Shown here: positions 48,188 through 57,067 of the stretch, piece after piece | Layout: every line of letters starts with the position of its first letter | How positions within the stretch are numbered: position 1 is the first letter of the stretch | Origin: Symploca sp. SIO2E9 | GTDB lineage: Bacteria; Cyanobacteriota; Cyanobacteriia; Cyanobacteriales; Coleofasciculaceae | Length of the DNA: 61,805 nt | Assembly: GCA_010692645.1 (NCBI GenBank) | Contig: JAAHGS010000028.1 | Coordinates: 1 to 61,805, forward strand | Direction of reading: 5' to 3' | The notes under the pieces: model-generated | What the model saw: only the letters and a program-made list of their open reading frames with translations | Told to the model about the DNA's origin: nothing | Database searches by the model: none | Made by a program: the position numbers and the translations under genes

Positions 48188-49085
48188 ATGCTTCAAGTCA
48201 TCCCAGCCCACAAAATCAATATCGTCGATTTAAATAGCAAATTTGGTCTTAAGCAGGCTGAAGATGATACATTTTTTATAGAGTGGCGCGATCGCTTGCC
48301 GGAAATCACTGACCTAGAAAAACAGGTGCTAGACCTTGCTAAGGCAAATTACCTCAGTTTGGTCGAACATCGGGAAATTTCCGAAAACATGGTCAAAATG
48401 GTTAGTCTGGCACCCTTGCTGGCTTGGAGCGGCTTTTATAGACTTCCTTTTGATGTCATAGACGAGAAATCCATAGAGGTTTCAGTTGAAGATAGAGAAG
48501 AAGTCATCCGAGGTCGTCTGGATGTAATAGTTCTTAAAGATCATCTCTGGTTGCTAGCGATCGAATCTAAAAATGCAGGTTTGTCTCTTAGCAAGTCCTG
48601 CAAGAAGCCCCACGGAAAGTACCCGGAGGGTCAGCGTGGCATGAATTCCCTGTGTGAGTGGCGCAGCCACATCAATCGTCCTCTGGTCTGGTATACTTAC
48701 CTCAAGTAGCAAAGCCTAAAATGCTGGCTACACGTAGTACCTAGACAACTGAAGATATGGGGTTTTACAGGGAAATTGCCTCCTGTAAGTAAAATCTTCA
48801 AGGAATGTAGGCGAGTAGTACTAAATACTATTCAAGTGGGGCTGGGCATGTTCCCCACTATAAAACGCCGTAGTGGGAAAGAGGGAGTACCACGAAGGAA
48901 GTTCTGGAATCCTTGCGGAGCCAGAAGCCCACACCGTAATCTATGATTCGGTTTGGGAGATGTCACCTAGACAAGAGATACCAAAGTATGATTTTTCTGA
49001 GGTATTTAGCCTCTATAAAAGGAAAAATGAACTGTACCAGGTGCTGAGTATTCTCAAAAAACTGGGTCAACTGGTAAACCAATAG
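48188..49085 (+). pseudogene. Broken PD-(D/E)XK nuclease-like gene
   Basis: The 5' part (48188 to about 48594) encodes a protein like the cyanobacterial restriction endonuclease subunit R family (about 200 aa): VIPAHKINIVDLNSKFGL, EEVIRGRLDVIVLKDHLWLL, AIESKNAG; D and ESK fit PD-(D/E)XK. The frame runs into foreign sequence. The 3' part (about 48966-49085) encodes the usual C-terminus (YDFSEVFSLYKRKNELYQVLSILKKLGQ). About 40-50 residues normally between them are missing. An IS200/IS605 right end lies at 48923-48965. Insertion plus deletion made it inactive. Confidence 0.75.
48595..48965 (+). mobile_element. IS200/IS605-type remnant in the nuclease-like gene
   Basis: The right end is at 48923-48965: AGAAGCCCACACCG, a loop, TCGGTTTGGGAGATGTCAC. 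The preceding 48830-48920 is GC-rich and structured (GTGGGGCTGGGCATGTTCC, CCCCAC), as an omega-RNA scaffold would be. No tnpA or full tnpB remains. The left boundary is set only by where the host gene's frame stops making sense. Confidence 0.55.
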
Positions 49086-49087
49086 TC

Positions 49088-50281
49088 ATGTCTAATCGCC
49101 CTATTTATCTCGATTGCCACGCAACAACACCTATGGATGAACGGGTGTTAGAGGCAATGCTTCCTTATTTCACTGAGCATTTCGGCAATCCATCCAGCAT
49201 GAGCCATGTTTACGGCTGGGAGGCAGAAGCCGCCCTCAAACAGGCGCGGCAGAAGCTGGCAGATGCTATCGGTGCCACACCAGAAGAAATCATTTTCACT
49301 AGTGGAGCGACTGAGGCAAACAATCTGGCACTTAAGGGTGTTGCCGAGGCTTATTTCAGCCAAGGACGCCACATAATCACAGTGGAGACAGAACACAAAG
49401 CCATACTTGACCCCTGTCGATATTTACAAACCCTAGGGTTTGAAGTGACCTTTTTGTCAGTACAGCCAGATGGGTTGATTGATTTAGCTCAGCTAGAACA
49501 GGCCATTCGTCCCGATACTATTTTGGTGTCGGTAATGGCAGCAAACAATGAAATTGGTGTTTTGCAGTCCTTAGGCGAAATTGGAGCTATTTGTCGCCAG
49601 CAGCAAGTACTGTTCCACACTGATGCTGCCCAAGGGATTGGCAAAATTCTTCTAGATGTAGAGGAGATGAAAATTGACCTGATGTCCCTAACAGCTCATA
49701 AAATTTATGGTCCTAAGGGCATCGGGGCGCTCTACATGAGGCGGCGAAACCCCAGAGTACGCGTCGCACCCCAGATACAAGGTGGTGGGCAGGAGCGAGG
49801 AATTCGTTCTGGTACTCTGCCTATACCTCAAATTGTTGGGTTTGCTAAGGCAGTAGAATTGGCTTTAGAAGAACTAAAATCTGAATCTCAACGCCTACTG
49901 CAACTGCGGGATTACCTGTGGCACGCCCTGTGTAAGCTAGAAAATATTCATCTCAATGGTCATCCAACTCAGCGGCTGCCAGGAAACCTTAACATTAGTG
50001 TTGAAGGCGTTGATGGCTCAGCCTTGCTCTTAGGACTACAGTCTACAGCAGCTGTTTCTTCTGGCTCTGCTTGCTCGTCGGGAAATGTCGCTCCTTCCCA
50101 TGTTCTCTTGGCACTAGGGCAATCAGAAATGTTAGCATATGCTTCGGTGCGGTTTGGTATCGGACGCTTCAACTCAACTGCTGAAATTGAGCAGGTAGCT
50201 CAGCATACAATCTCCGCCATTGAGTCTCTGCGACAATCTCAAGCTGCAGTTTCTAAAAGTGCTAATCTCAAGGTTAGATGA
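49088..50281 (+). CDS. Cysteine desulfurase (NifS/IscS family)
   Basis: This PLP enzyme takes sulfur from cysteine for Fe-S clusters and thionucleosides. The 397-aa protein starts at ATG 49088 with PIYLDCHATTPMDERVLEAML. It has the PLP Lys in LTAHKIYGPKGIGALY (about 207) and the active Cys in SSGSACSSGNVAPSHVL (about 325), on the longer loop of group I enzymes (IscS/NifS), not SufS. The DCHATTP variant (usual DNAATT/DNNATT) is seen in several cyanobacterial members. It starts three bases after the disrupted nuclease gene, but its own promoter position is unclear. Confidence 0.92.
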   Translation: MSNRPIYLDCHATTPMDERVLEAMLPYFTEHFGNPSSMSHVYGWEAEAALKQARQKLADAIGATPEEIIFTSGATEANNLALKGVAEAYFSQGRHIITVETEHKAILDPCRYLQTLGFEVTFLSVQPDGLIDLAQLEQAIRPDTILVSVMAANNEIGVLQSLGEIGAICRQQQVLFHTDAAQGIGKILLDVEEMKIDLMSLTAHKIYGPKGIGALYMRRRNPRVRVAPQIQGGGQERGIRSGTLPIPQIVGFAKAVELALEELKSESQRLLQLRDYLWHALCKLENIHLNGHPTQRLPGNLNISVEGVDGSALLLGLQSTAAVSSGSACSSGNVAPSHVLLALGQSEMLAYASVRFGIGRFNSTAEIEQVAQHTISAIESLRQSQAAVSKSANLKVR

Positions 50282-51014
50282 ACAGTCAAAAGCAATCCAA
50301 GCTATTGCAGCTTCAGTGCGTCTTTAGAGAGTTTTTGAATCCGTTGAGAGTAGCTGTCTGCCAGATTGGTTTAGTATAAGAGTTAAGAGCGCTGTATAAT
50401 ACATCATCATGGGAGCAGTTGCTAATAGAAGTCGATGGGGTTTCCCTCTTGTAAACTAGCAATAAATGCTGCACATATTTGATTTGCTCTTCAAAACTTT
50501 CTACTCACGCGTTACGGAAAACGGGAAAACAGCCCACTTCCTGGGAAGGGGATGGATTTTCAAGAGACCAGCTAATTATTTGCTAGCCTCTGGTGGGGAT
50601 TTCCAAGGCTGGGTTCCTAAACAAGGAGGAGTGCTTTCAACTCCCAAACCTTTGCCTTAAATAAGGGATGGCTTGAGTTTAGTAGAAACTCTTGCCAAGG
50701 AGCAAATAGGATGGGGCACAGGTTAATAAATGGTTAAGGAGGGTTTTTAACAACCCAAAATCAGAATTTAAGACCTAAGTGAGGGTTAATCAACAGTTTT
50801 GTCAAGGCATGGCGTTTGCGACCAATGGTATTGTCAGGAATTTAACTGAGGGGAGTTGCAGCTAAATTGAGTCACTTCCAGGTCAATAGAGTTTCGATAT
50901 TTTCAGCAGTGAAGTCAGAATTTTCGCTTACACACTTATCTTGAGCAGCCTCCATCAAGAGGCAAAGACAGCCTCATTAGATTTGAGTGTGCTGCCAGTT
51001 TTTGAGGAAATTGA
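50282..51014. other. Long rne upstream region
   Basis: This 733-base stretch separates the cysteine desulfurase and rne. I see no convincing gene; a 64-codon frame at 50466-50660 lacks any family look. Cyanobacterial rne transcripts are known to have long leaders used for autoregulation, so much of this may be the rne 5' UTR. I saw no strong terminator for the desulfurase gene. Confidence 0.45.
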
Positions 51015-52985
51015 ATGCCAAAACAAATTATTATTGCGGAGCAACATCGGCTTGCTGCCGTATTTTGGGAAGATCAAATTCAAGAACTGGTGGTTGCTAC
51101 TGGCAACCACCAAGTCGGTGATATTTATCTAGGCGTTGTCGAAAATGTTTTGCCGGGGATAGATGCGGCTTTTGTCAACATCGGAGATGCTGAGCGTAAT
51201 GGCTTTATTCACGTCACTGATCTAGGTCCGCTAAGGCTCAAACGCAGAGCTGGTGCAATTACTGAGCTTCTAGCTCCCCAGCAAAAAGTACTGGTGCAGG
51301 TGATGAAAGAGCCTACGGGGAACAAAGGTCCCCGGCTCACAGGTAACATCAGTTCTCCAGGTCGCTATCTAGTGATGATGCCTTACGGGCGGGGTGTGAA
51401 TTTATCGCGGCGGATTAGGAGTGAAAATGAGCGTAACCGCCTCAGAGCCTTAGCTATACTAATCAAACCCGCTGGTATGGGATTGCTGGTACGCACAGAA
51501 GCTGAGGGCAAATCAGAAGAAGCGATTATCGAAGATTTGGAGTCGTTGCAAAAACAATGGGAAGCTATCCAGCAGGAAGCAACCAGTACCAGAGCTCCAG
51601 CACTACTTAACCGCGATGATGACTTTATTCAGCGTGTCCTCCGGGATATGTACACGGCAGATGTTAACCGGATTGTGGTCGATTCTCACACAGGGGTGAA
51701 GCGGGTCAAACAACATTTACTCAGCTGGAGTGGAGGGCGCACACCTGAGGGTGTATTAATCGACCATCATCGTGATCGTCTGCCAATTCTAGATTACTTC
51801 CGGGTCAATGCGGCGATTAGAGAGGCACTCAAACCGAGAGTTGATCTGCCTTCTGGTGGTTATATCATCATCGAACCCACCGAAGCTCTAACTGTGATTG
51901 ATGTCAACTCTGGCTCCTTTACGCGCTCGGCAACATCCCGAGAAACTGTTTTGTGGACAAACTGTGAAGCAGCAACAGAAATCGCTCGCCAGTTACGACT
52001 GCGCAATATTGCGGGGGTGATTGTGGTTGACTTTATCGATATGGATTCACGTCGAGACCAATTGCAGGTACTCGAAAACTTCAATAAAGTCTTGAAAGAG
52101 GACAAAGCTCGACCTCAGATTGCACAGCTTTCAGAACTAGGCTTAGTGGAGTTAACCCGTAAGCGTCAGGGTCAAAATATCTACGAATTGTTTGGGCAAA
52201 GCTGCCCCACCTGTGGTGGTTTGGGACATGTCGTCCGTCTACCAGGCGAACCTGAAAGTCCTGCCAAGGAGATAAGTGAGCCCGCGGCCTCACTTACCTT
52301 GAAGGAATCTCGGGTGCCGGATGTCCCAGAACCTGTAGATTTTGCCCCCTTCAGCTACACTGACGAACTAGAGCTTGTCAATCATCCAAGCTATCAGGAG
52401 CAGGGGATAGCTAATGGTAGTAATCGCCGACGTCGCCGACGTCGAATTGACGAACCAGTGGTAAAGGATGAGTTGGCTTTGAAGAGTAGTTCTCGTCCCA
52501 CTCTTGTTTCTCAAAGGTCATCAGATCTATCGTTAGAGGATGAGATATCTGAGACAGGAGAACTAGAGGGAAAACCCTTAGTTAAGTCTAAAGAGACGGA
52601 AGCGCTAGAGAAAATTGTAGTCGAGATGACCCCAGAGGAACAGGATGTCTATGCTCTGATGGGGATTTCTCCTCTCAAGAAGTTAAATCGGGACATTAAA
52701 CATCCCAAGTCAGCAATTATCTCTGTGGTACTGCCGGGAGAAGCTGAGCAAATGGAAAGCTCAAGTGAGATCTCACCACAACCATCGGTTCTAGAGATGC
52801 CAGAGGTTGAGTCTCTACAGGAGCCAGATCAAAGAGAAACCTCACAACAGTTGTTCCTAAGTTCCTCTGTAGAAATACCGACAACAGAAGAAATACCAAC
52901 CGACTCAATATCCCCTAGTGAATCAGACAGCAGCCGCCCTTTAGTGCGCCGCCGTCGCCGCCGCTCTTCGGCAATCGATAGTTAG
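51015..52985 (+). CDS. rne: Ribonuclease E/G
   Basis: RNase E cuts single-stranded A/U-rich RNA and starts mRNA decay and rRNA/tRNA processing. The 656-aa protein has an S1 domain (about 35-115), the DNase I-like catalytic part (VIDVNSGSFT about 295; VVDFIDMDSRRDQ about 335) and the zinc link CPTCGG (about 395). The rest is a disordered, Arg/Ser/Glu-rich tail with one internal run of six or seven Arg. The very end is VRRRRRRSSAIDS, containing the RRRRRRSSA nonapeptide reported to bind PNPase in cyanobacteria. rnhB follows after 105 bases. Confidence 0.96.
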   Translation: MPKQIIIAEQHRLAAVFWEDQIQELVVATGNHQVGDIYLGVVENVLPGIDAAFVNIGDAERNGFIHVTDLGPLRLKRRAGAITELLAPQQKVLVQVMKEPTGNKGPRLTGNISSPGRYLVMMPYGRGVNLSRRIRSENERNRLRALAILIKPAGMGLLVRTEAEGKSEEAIIEDLESLQKQWEAIQQEATSTRAPALLNRDDDFIQRVLRDMYTADVNRIVVDSHTGVKRVKQHLLSWSGGRTPEGVLIDHHRDRLPILDYFRVNAAIREALKPRVDLPSGGYIIIEPTEALTVIDVNSGSFTRSATSRETVLWTNCEAATEIARQLRLRNIAGVIVVDFIDMDSRRDQLQVLENFNKVLKEDKARPQIAQLSELGLVELTRKRQGQNIYELFGQSCPTCGGLGHVVRLPGEPESPAKEISEPAASLTLKESRVPDVPEPVDFAPFSYTDELELVNHPSYQEQGIANGSNRRRRRRRIDEPVVKDELALKSSSRPTLVSQRSSDLSLEDEISETGELEGKPLVKSKETEALEKIVVEMTPEEQDVYALMGISPLKKLNRDIKHPKSAIISVVLPGEAEQMESSSEISPQPSVLEMPEVESLQEPDQRETSQQLFLSSSVEIPTTEEIPTDSISPSESDSSRPLVRRRRRRSSAIDS

Positions 52986-53090
52986 GCAATAACAAGAGTT
53001 AGGCAATAACAAGCGTTCAAAGCCAAGATCAATCTACCTTTTGTTGAACAAGGAAAAAACGACCACTTCAACAAAGCGGAGCGGAGTAAG

Positions 53091-53711
53091 TTGGAGCAGT
53101 TCATCTTGTATGAGCTTTCAGATCAATCTGGTACTCCCAGATTAGTTGTAGGTGTAGATGAAGTAGGGAGGGGTGCTTTATTTGGACCTGTAGTGGCAGC
53201 GGCTGTTATTCTACCAGCAACAGCTCTGCTGCAATTAGCAGCTAAAGGTCTCAAAGATAGTAAGCAGTTGACTCCTCTTCGACGCCTAAGACTGACTAAA
53301 GAAATCCAACAGAGGGCAATAGATTGGAGAATTGGCTATGCCACCAGTCATGAAATAGATCAGCTCAATATCCTGCAAGCATCACTTTTAGCCATGAAAC
53401 GAGCTGTTCTCAAGCTGAAGGTGCAGCCGGATCTTTGTCTAGTGGATGGGCAACAATCTCTGCCTGACTTACCGATACCACAACTATCGATGGTGAAGGG
53501 GGACGAACACTCACCTGTCATTGCTGCCGCCAGTGTTGTTGCTAAGGTTTGGCGCGATGAGTTAGTAATTCGTTTGGCAGCCAAATACCCAGATTATGAT
53601 TTGGCTGCAAATAAGGGCTACGGGACTAAGCGACACCGCTTAGCACTGCAACAACTAGGACCTACTCGTCAGCACAGAATATCCTTTAGTCCCTGTCGGG
53701 TAAAGTTTTAA
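53091..53711 (+). CDS. rnhB: Ribonuclease HII
   Basis: RNase HII removes ribonucleotides from DNA and RNA from RNA-DNA hybrids. The 206-aa protein starts with TTG at 53091, next to GCGGAG. It has VGVDEVGRGALFGPVVAAAV (D and E of the DEDD set), LKDSKQLTP, LCLVDGQ (third Asp), KGDEHSPVIAAASVVAKVWRD (fourth) and YDLAANKGYGTKRH. It trails rne in the same direction without an evident terminator between, so rne-rnhB is probably an operon, as in other cyanobacteria. Confidence 0.95.
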   Translation: MEQFILYELSDQSGTPRLVVGVDEVGRGALFGPVVAAAVILPATALLQLAAKGLKDSKQLTPLRRLRLTKEIQQRAIDWRIGYATSHEIDQLNILQASLLAMKRAVLKLKVQPDLCLVDGQQSLPDLPIPQLSMVKGDEHSPVIAAASVVAKVWRDELVIRLAAKYPDYDLAANKGYGTKRHRLALQQLGPTRQHRISFSPCRVKF

Positions 53712-53876
53712 CCAGGACTTAGGCAGATGACTAGACATTTCCAATAATTATGCTAGAACCCTTATGCTACCGTTACCAAATCGAGGTTTCTGGAGATGTC
53801 TACTAGATAAAACGCTATCTATAGGGTGGGTAACAAAGGTATCTACACTACCTATGGAGCTGGTGCGTAAGTCCTA

Positions 53877-54464
53877 TTAACTTTCAATCTGCCAGTCTTT
53901 AACTGTTTGTGCTTGGATGTAAACGTTTGTATACTTGTCATTGTTAGCCCATTGAAGATAGTCCAGCAATAACTGGTGCATTAACTTCTGCTTAATTCTT
54001 ACCAAAACGCTTTTGAGCAGACCATTACCAGTAGTTTCTAAAATTGGCTGGGGAGTTAGTGAGAGGGGAAAAGGTACATTGACACTAACTTTTAAATCTG
54101 CTGTTCCCTTGAGCAGGGTATAATTGTGAACCTGCTTGGGATGAAGTTTCCCCTTCAAATCTAGCGCAAAACGTTGATTGATGTAGTCAAGTCCTAAAAT
54201 TTCACAGCCAACAGATCTCAGATGAACCGTGCTTTCAGAATCTGCCCAGATTTTTAAGTCTACCATAGGCTGAAAATTTAGAGACATAAAATGCAACGGA
54301 CGCATTTTGATGCGGAAACATTCTGGACTAATTTGCTTAATTAAAGTGGGATCAGCGATCGCTCGCACTAGGTGTTGCGGTTGGCGCAAATAGTGTTCAA
54401 TTGGAACTTCTTGTTCCGGCACATCAATTTCTAGAGACTGGGATGCGACAAACTGGCTATACAT
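53877..54464 (-). CDS. DUF1997 family protein
   Basis: This 195-aa protein belongs, by its look, to DUF1997, a family found in cyanobacteria and plant plastids with no established function. Diagnostic stretches are VPEQEVPIEHYLRQPQHLVRAIADP, FRIKMRPLHFMSLNFQPMVDL and LDLKGKLHPKQVHNYTLLKG, in a beta-rich pattern. No membrane segment. Its stop codon overlaps the end of a MITE-type fragment (GTGCGTAAGTCCTAT, 53863-53877), so its last codons may have been altered by insertion. Confidence 0.75.
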   Translation of the reverse strand: MYSQFVASQSLEIDVPEQEVPIEHYLRQPQHLVRAIADPTLIKQISPECFRIKMRPLHFMSLNFQPMVDLKIWADSESTVHLRSVGCEILGLDYINQRFALDLKGKLHPKQVHNYTLLKGTADLKVSVNVPFPLSLTPQPILETTGNGLLKSVLVRIKQKLMHQLLLDYLQWANNDKYTNVYIQAQTVKDWQIES

Positions 54465-54654
54465 AGAAGAGGAAAATTCTTAACCACAAGCAAACCAAAT
54501 TAACATTTCTTAACTAAATGCTACATCTTGCACAGAAAAACACTCTCTCTTGTGAGTGCAGCCTAAAAGCTGATTTCCTAAGATGGATGGGGGTGTCAAA
54601 ACCTCCATTGTTAAGTAAAGATTAAAAGCATGTTTGCCTAATGTAGTTTACTTT

Positions 54655-55518
54655 ATGTCAGTCTCTATTGCCTATTTAGGACCGCCTGGAACTTATACAG
54701 AAGCTGCTGCTTTGGCTTATGTGGGAACTCTTGCCATAGACAAAGGTTTTAGTTCTCCATTATGCCCTTATCCCAGCATTGCTCAAACCTTAAGTTCAGT
54801 AGTACAAGGAAAAGCTAATTTAGCAGTTGTCCCTGTTGAAAATTCCATTGAAGGTAGTGTTACAGTTACACTTGACTTACTCTGGCAATTAGACCAGCTA
54901 AAAATTCAAAAAGCTCTGGTTTTACCAGTCAAGCATGCTTTACTCTCAAGATCCTCAACTTTAGCAGCAATTAAAACAATTTGCTCACATCCTCAGGCTT
55001 TAGCGCAGTGTCAGGGTTGGCTAGAGAGATTTTTACCATCAGTGCAACTAATTCCGACAAACTCGACTACTGAAGCACTAAAGCATCTGGATCAAGACCT
55101 TAGTTTAGGGGCAATTGCCTCCCACAGGGCGGCGCAGCTTTATAAATTACCGATACTTGCCTCTGGCATTAATGACCATCCAGAAAATTGTACAAAATTC
55201 TGGGTGCTCGGTCTACAACCAGCTAAAATCGGCAGTCATACTTCAGTTGCTTTTAGTCTTGCTGCCAATGTTCCTGGAGTTCTAGTCAAGCCTCTGCAAG
55301 TATTTGCTGCCAGAGGAATTAACTTAAGCCGTATCGAGTCTCGCCCTACTAAGCGCTCGTTAGGTGAATACCTTTTCTTTATCGATTTAGAGGCCCATGC
55401 CTCTAAGGCATCAGTACAAGCAGCTCTTTCAGAATTAGCCTCGTATTCAGAAATTCTCAAAGTTTTTGGCAGCTATAGTGTCTTGCCAATTGATTCACCA
55501 GAAGTTTTTGATGATTAA
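54655..55518 (+). CDS. pheA: Prephenate dehydratase
   Basis: Prephenate dehydratase makes phenylpyruvate from prephenate in phenylalanine synthesis. I chose ATG 54655 over TTG 54634 (287 aa). It has IAYLGPPGTYTEAAALAY (about 4), VVPVENSIEGSVTVTLDLL (about 65), and the NSTTEALKHL region (about 138, at the place of the TRR-type motif). The C-terminal ACT domain (about 195-280; with ESRPTKRSLGEYLFFIDLEA) would sense phenylalanine. There is no chorismate mutase fused. Confidence 0.92.
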   Translation: MSVSIAYLGPPGTYTEAAALAYVGTLAIDKGFSSPLCPYPSIAQTLSSVVQGKANLAVVPVENSIEGSVTVTLDLLWQLDQLKIQKALVLPVKHALLSRSSTLAAIKTICSHPQALAQCQGWLERFLPSVQLIPTNSTTEALKHLDQDLSLGAIASHRAAQLYKLPILASGINDHPENCTKFWVLGLQPAKIGSHTSVAFSLAANVPGVLVKPLQVFAARGINLSRIESRPTKRSLGEYLFFIDLEAHASKASVQAALSELASYSEILKVFGSYSVLPIDSPEVFDD

Positions 55519-55658
55519 AGAGCCCTAGCAACCTTTATCACATCGACTTATAGCAGTTTTCACTAGAATGAAGTGCGATTTTTTCAGTTTTTTGACAAAG
55601 CAATTATATAAGGTCAGCGCAAAAGAACAATTTCTCCTTGTCTCCCCACCTACCCTTG

Positions 55659-55758
55659 TATAGCAGTCTTCACAGCTGTTAGGACACTTTTTTGTTCCCT
55701 TTTCCCTGTTCCCTTGGAATCAAAATAGGATGTCCTAACTGACATGTCTGTTGCTATA
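55659..55758. mobile_element. MITE-like element TATAGCA...TGCTATA
   Basis: Ends TATAGCAG (55659) and TTGCTATA (to 55758) are inverted. Inside, GTTAGGACA (about 55678) pairs with TGTCCTAAC (about 55731). A TTCCC-type repeat lies in its middle. It does not code. An extra end of the same type (TATAGCAGTTTTCAC) occurs at 55550-55564. Confidence 0.7.
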
Positions 55759-55805
55759 TCTTAAAGATGCAAGTTAAAACGGTGACAGCTTAGCGCTTCA
55801 GAAGC

Positions 55806-56447
55806 CTAATTCAAGGTATCTTTGAGAACTGTGCGTGCAGCTAAATGATTGCGAGTTGAGGTCAGAATTTCTGCTTCGCGTTCCAGGCGCATTGCCGTAT
55901 TCTGCATTTCTAAGAGTCCCTGTTGTTCTGATGAGACCCCGTAAAGGTTACTAGCAACCCAGTAAGATAACTCAATCGGTAGATCTGGTAAATCTTCTGG
56001 TAGCTCGATTTTTTGATTTGTCAATTTAGCAGAAAGACGGACAACATCCCGCAGCAATTGTTCAACAGAGGTGGTAATTTCCCTGAGGTCTCTTTCTGGT
56101 GGTTGGTCTTCAATCCATTCTACTAATCCAATGCGATATGGCTTTTCCCTTACTTGCTCCAAAACTCGAAATCGCTGTTGCCCCACGGTAAAAACTTTCA
56201 TGCGGTCATCTGGAAGCCGTTGGAAGTGAACAATTTCAGCACAGCAACCAACGCTAGCAGGTTGATTGTTGAGACGGTCCCACATTAACACTCCGAATCG
56301 ACGATCGCCAGCCAAAATCGTATTCATCATGATTCTGTAGCGAAATTCAAAGATGCGTAGGGGGAGAGGACGCCCTGGAAATAGAACTATTTCTGGCAGT
56401 GGAAACAAAGGGAGTTCTCTGACAGCAATTGAGGAAGAGGATGCCAT
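55806..56447 (-). CDS. LON substrate-binding-domain protein
   Basis: This 213-aa protein has only the N-terminal LON domain (PF02190) without ATPase or protease parts: VRELPLFPLPEIVLFPGRPL, PLRIFEFRYRIMMNTIL, GCCAEIVHFQRLPDDRMKVF, TVGQQRFRVLE. Stand-alone forms are widespread in cyanobacteria; the role is unknown (possible peptide or protein binding). It follows rpsJ on the same strand with a 117-base gap and may be read from the same str transcript. It ends near the MITE at 55659. Confidence 0.85.
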   Translation of the reverse strand: MASSSSIAVRELPLFPLPEIVLFPGRPLPLRIFEFRYRIMMNTILAGDRRFGVLMWDRLNNQPASVGCCAEIVHFQRLPDDRMKVFTVGQQRFRVLEQVREKPYRIGLVEWIEDQPPERDLREITTSVEQLLRDVVRLSAKLTNQKIELPEDLPDLPIELSYWVASNLYGVSSEQQGLLEMQNTAMRLEREAEILTSTRNHLAARTVLKDTLN

Positions 56448-56564
56448 TGTGCCTTGGTGAAAAAGGTAACTGCGCTTCTTTAACTACTTTAACGGATTTC
56501 TCTTGAGACTTAGACTAGAAAAACCCGTTAAAGCCACTCAAGTAAGTGCAGATTTATAGGTTGG

Positions 56565-56882
56565 TCAAAGTTTGACTTCGATATCAACACCTGCAGGCAA
56601 GTCAAGTTTCATCAAGGCATCGATGGTTTTAGAAGAAGGCTGATAAATATCAATGATACGCCGATGTGTTCGCGTCTCAAAGTGCTCACGGGAATCTTTG
56701 TCAACGTGGGGTGATCTTAAAATACAGTAAATTCGACGCCTCGTTGGTAAAGGAATTGGACCAATAGCGATCGCATTTGTCCGATTAGCTGTATCCACAA
56801 TCTTCTCGCAAGATGTATCTAGCAGTCGCCGATCAAAGGCTTTAAGACGAATGCGGATTTTTTGCTGCTGAATAGTTGCCAT
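56565..56882 (-). CDS. rpsJ: 30S ribosomal protein S10
   Basis: S10 is in the head of the 30S subunit and, with NusB, in antitermination complexes. The 105-aa protein starts [20 protein letters not shown] and has the family run [20 protein letters not shown] and [19 protein letters not shown]. It follows tuf in the order rpsL-rpsG-fusA-tuf-rpsJ, usual for cyanobacteria. A strong hairpin in the tuf-rpsJ gap (57017-57050) may set its expression relative to tuf. Confidence 0.97.
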   Translation of the reverse strand: MATIQQQKIRIRLKAFDRRLLDTSCEKIVDTANRTNAIAIGPIPLPTRRRIYCILRSPHVDKDSREHFETRTHRRIIDIYQPSSKTIDALMKLDLPAGVDIEVKL

Positions 56883-57016
56883 TGTTTAGTTGTCAAGGTT
56901 CTAAAATCAACTGCTGCCCCTAAAATAAGGTGCAACTTATACTGCTAATCTCTCTGAACACAGCTTGGAACTGTAGAAGATTGTGACAGATGTTTTTTTT
57001 GCCAAATTTGATGAGC

Positions 57017-57050
57017 AAGGAGCAGAAAAGTACAAGCCTTTCTGCTCCTT
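57017..57050 (-). promoter_or_regulatory. Strong hairpin between tuf and rpsJ
   Basis: AAGGAGCAGAAA (57017-57028) and TTTCTGCTCCTT (57039-57050) form a perfect 12-base stem with a ten-base loop, 18 bases after the tuf stop. There is no T-tract on the minus strand, so it is more likely an mRNA processing or 3'-protection hairpin than a terminator. Attenuation before rpsJ is possible. Confidence 0.6.
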
Positions 57051-57067
57051 ATTCAGCAGTAGGGAGG

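Noticed and set aside
50466-50660. 64-codon frame upstream of rne
   Set aside because: No family look, no clear ribosome site, and it lies in what is probably the rne leader.
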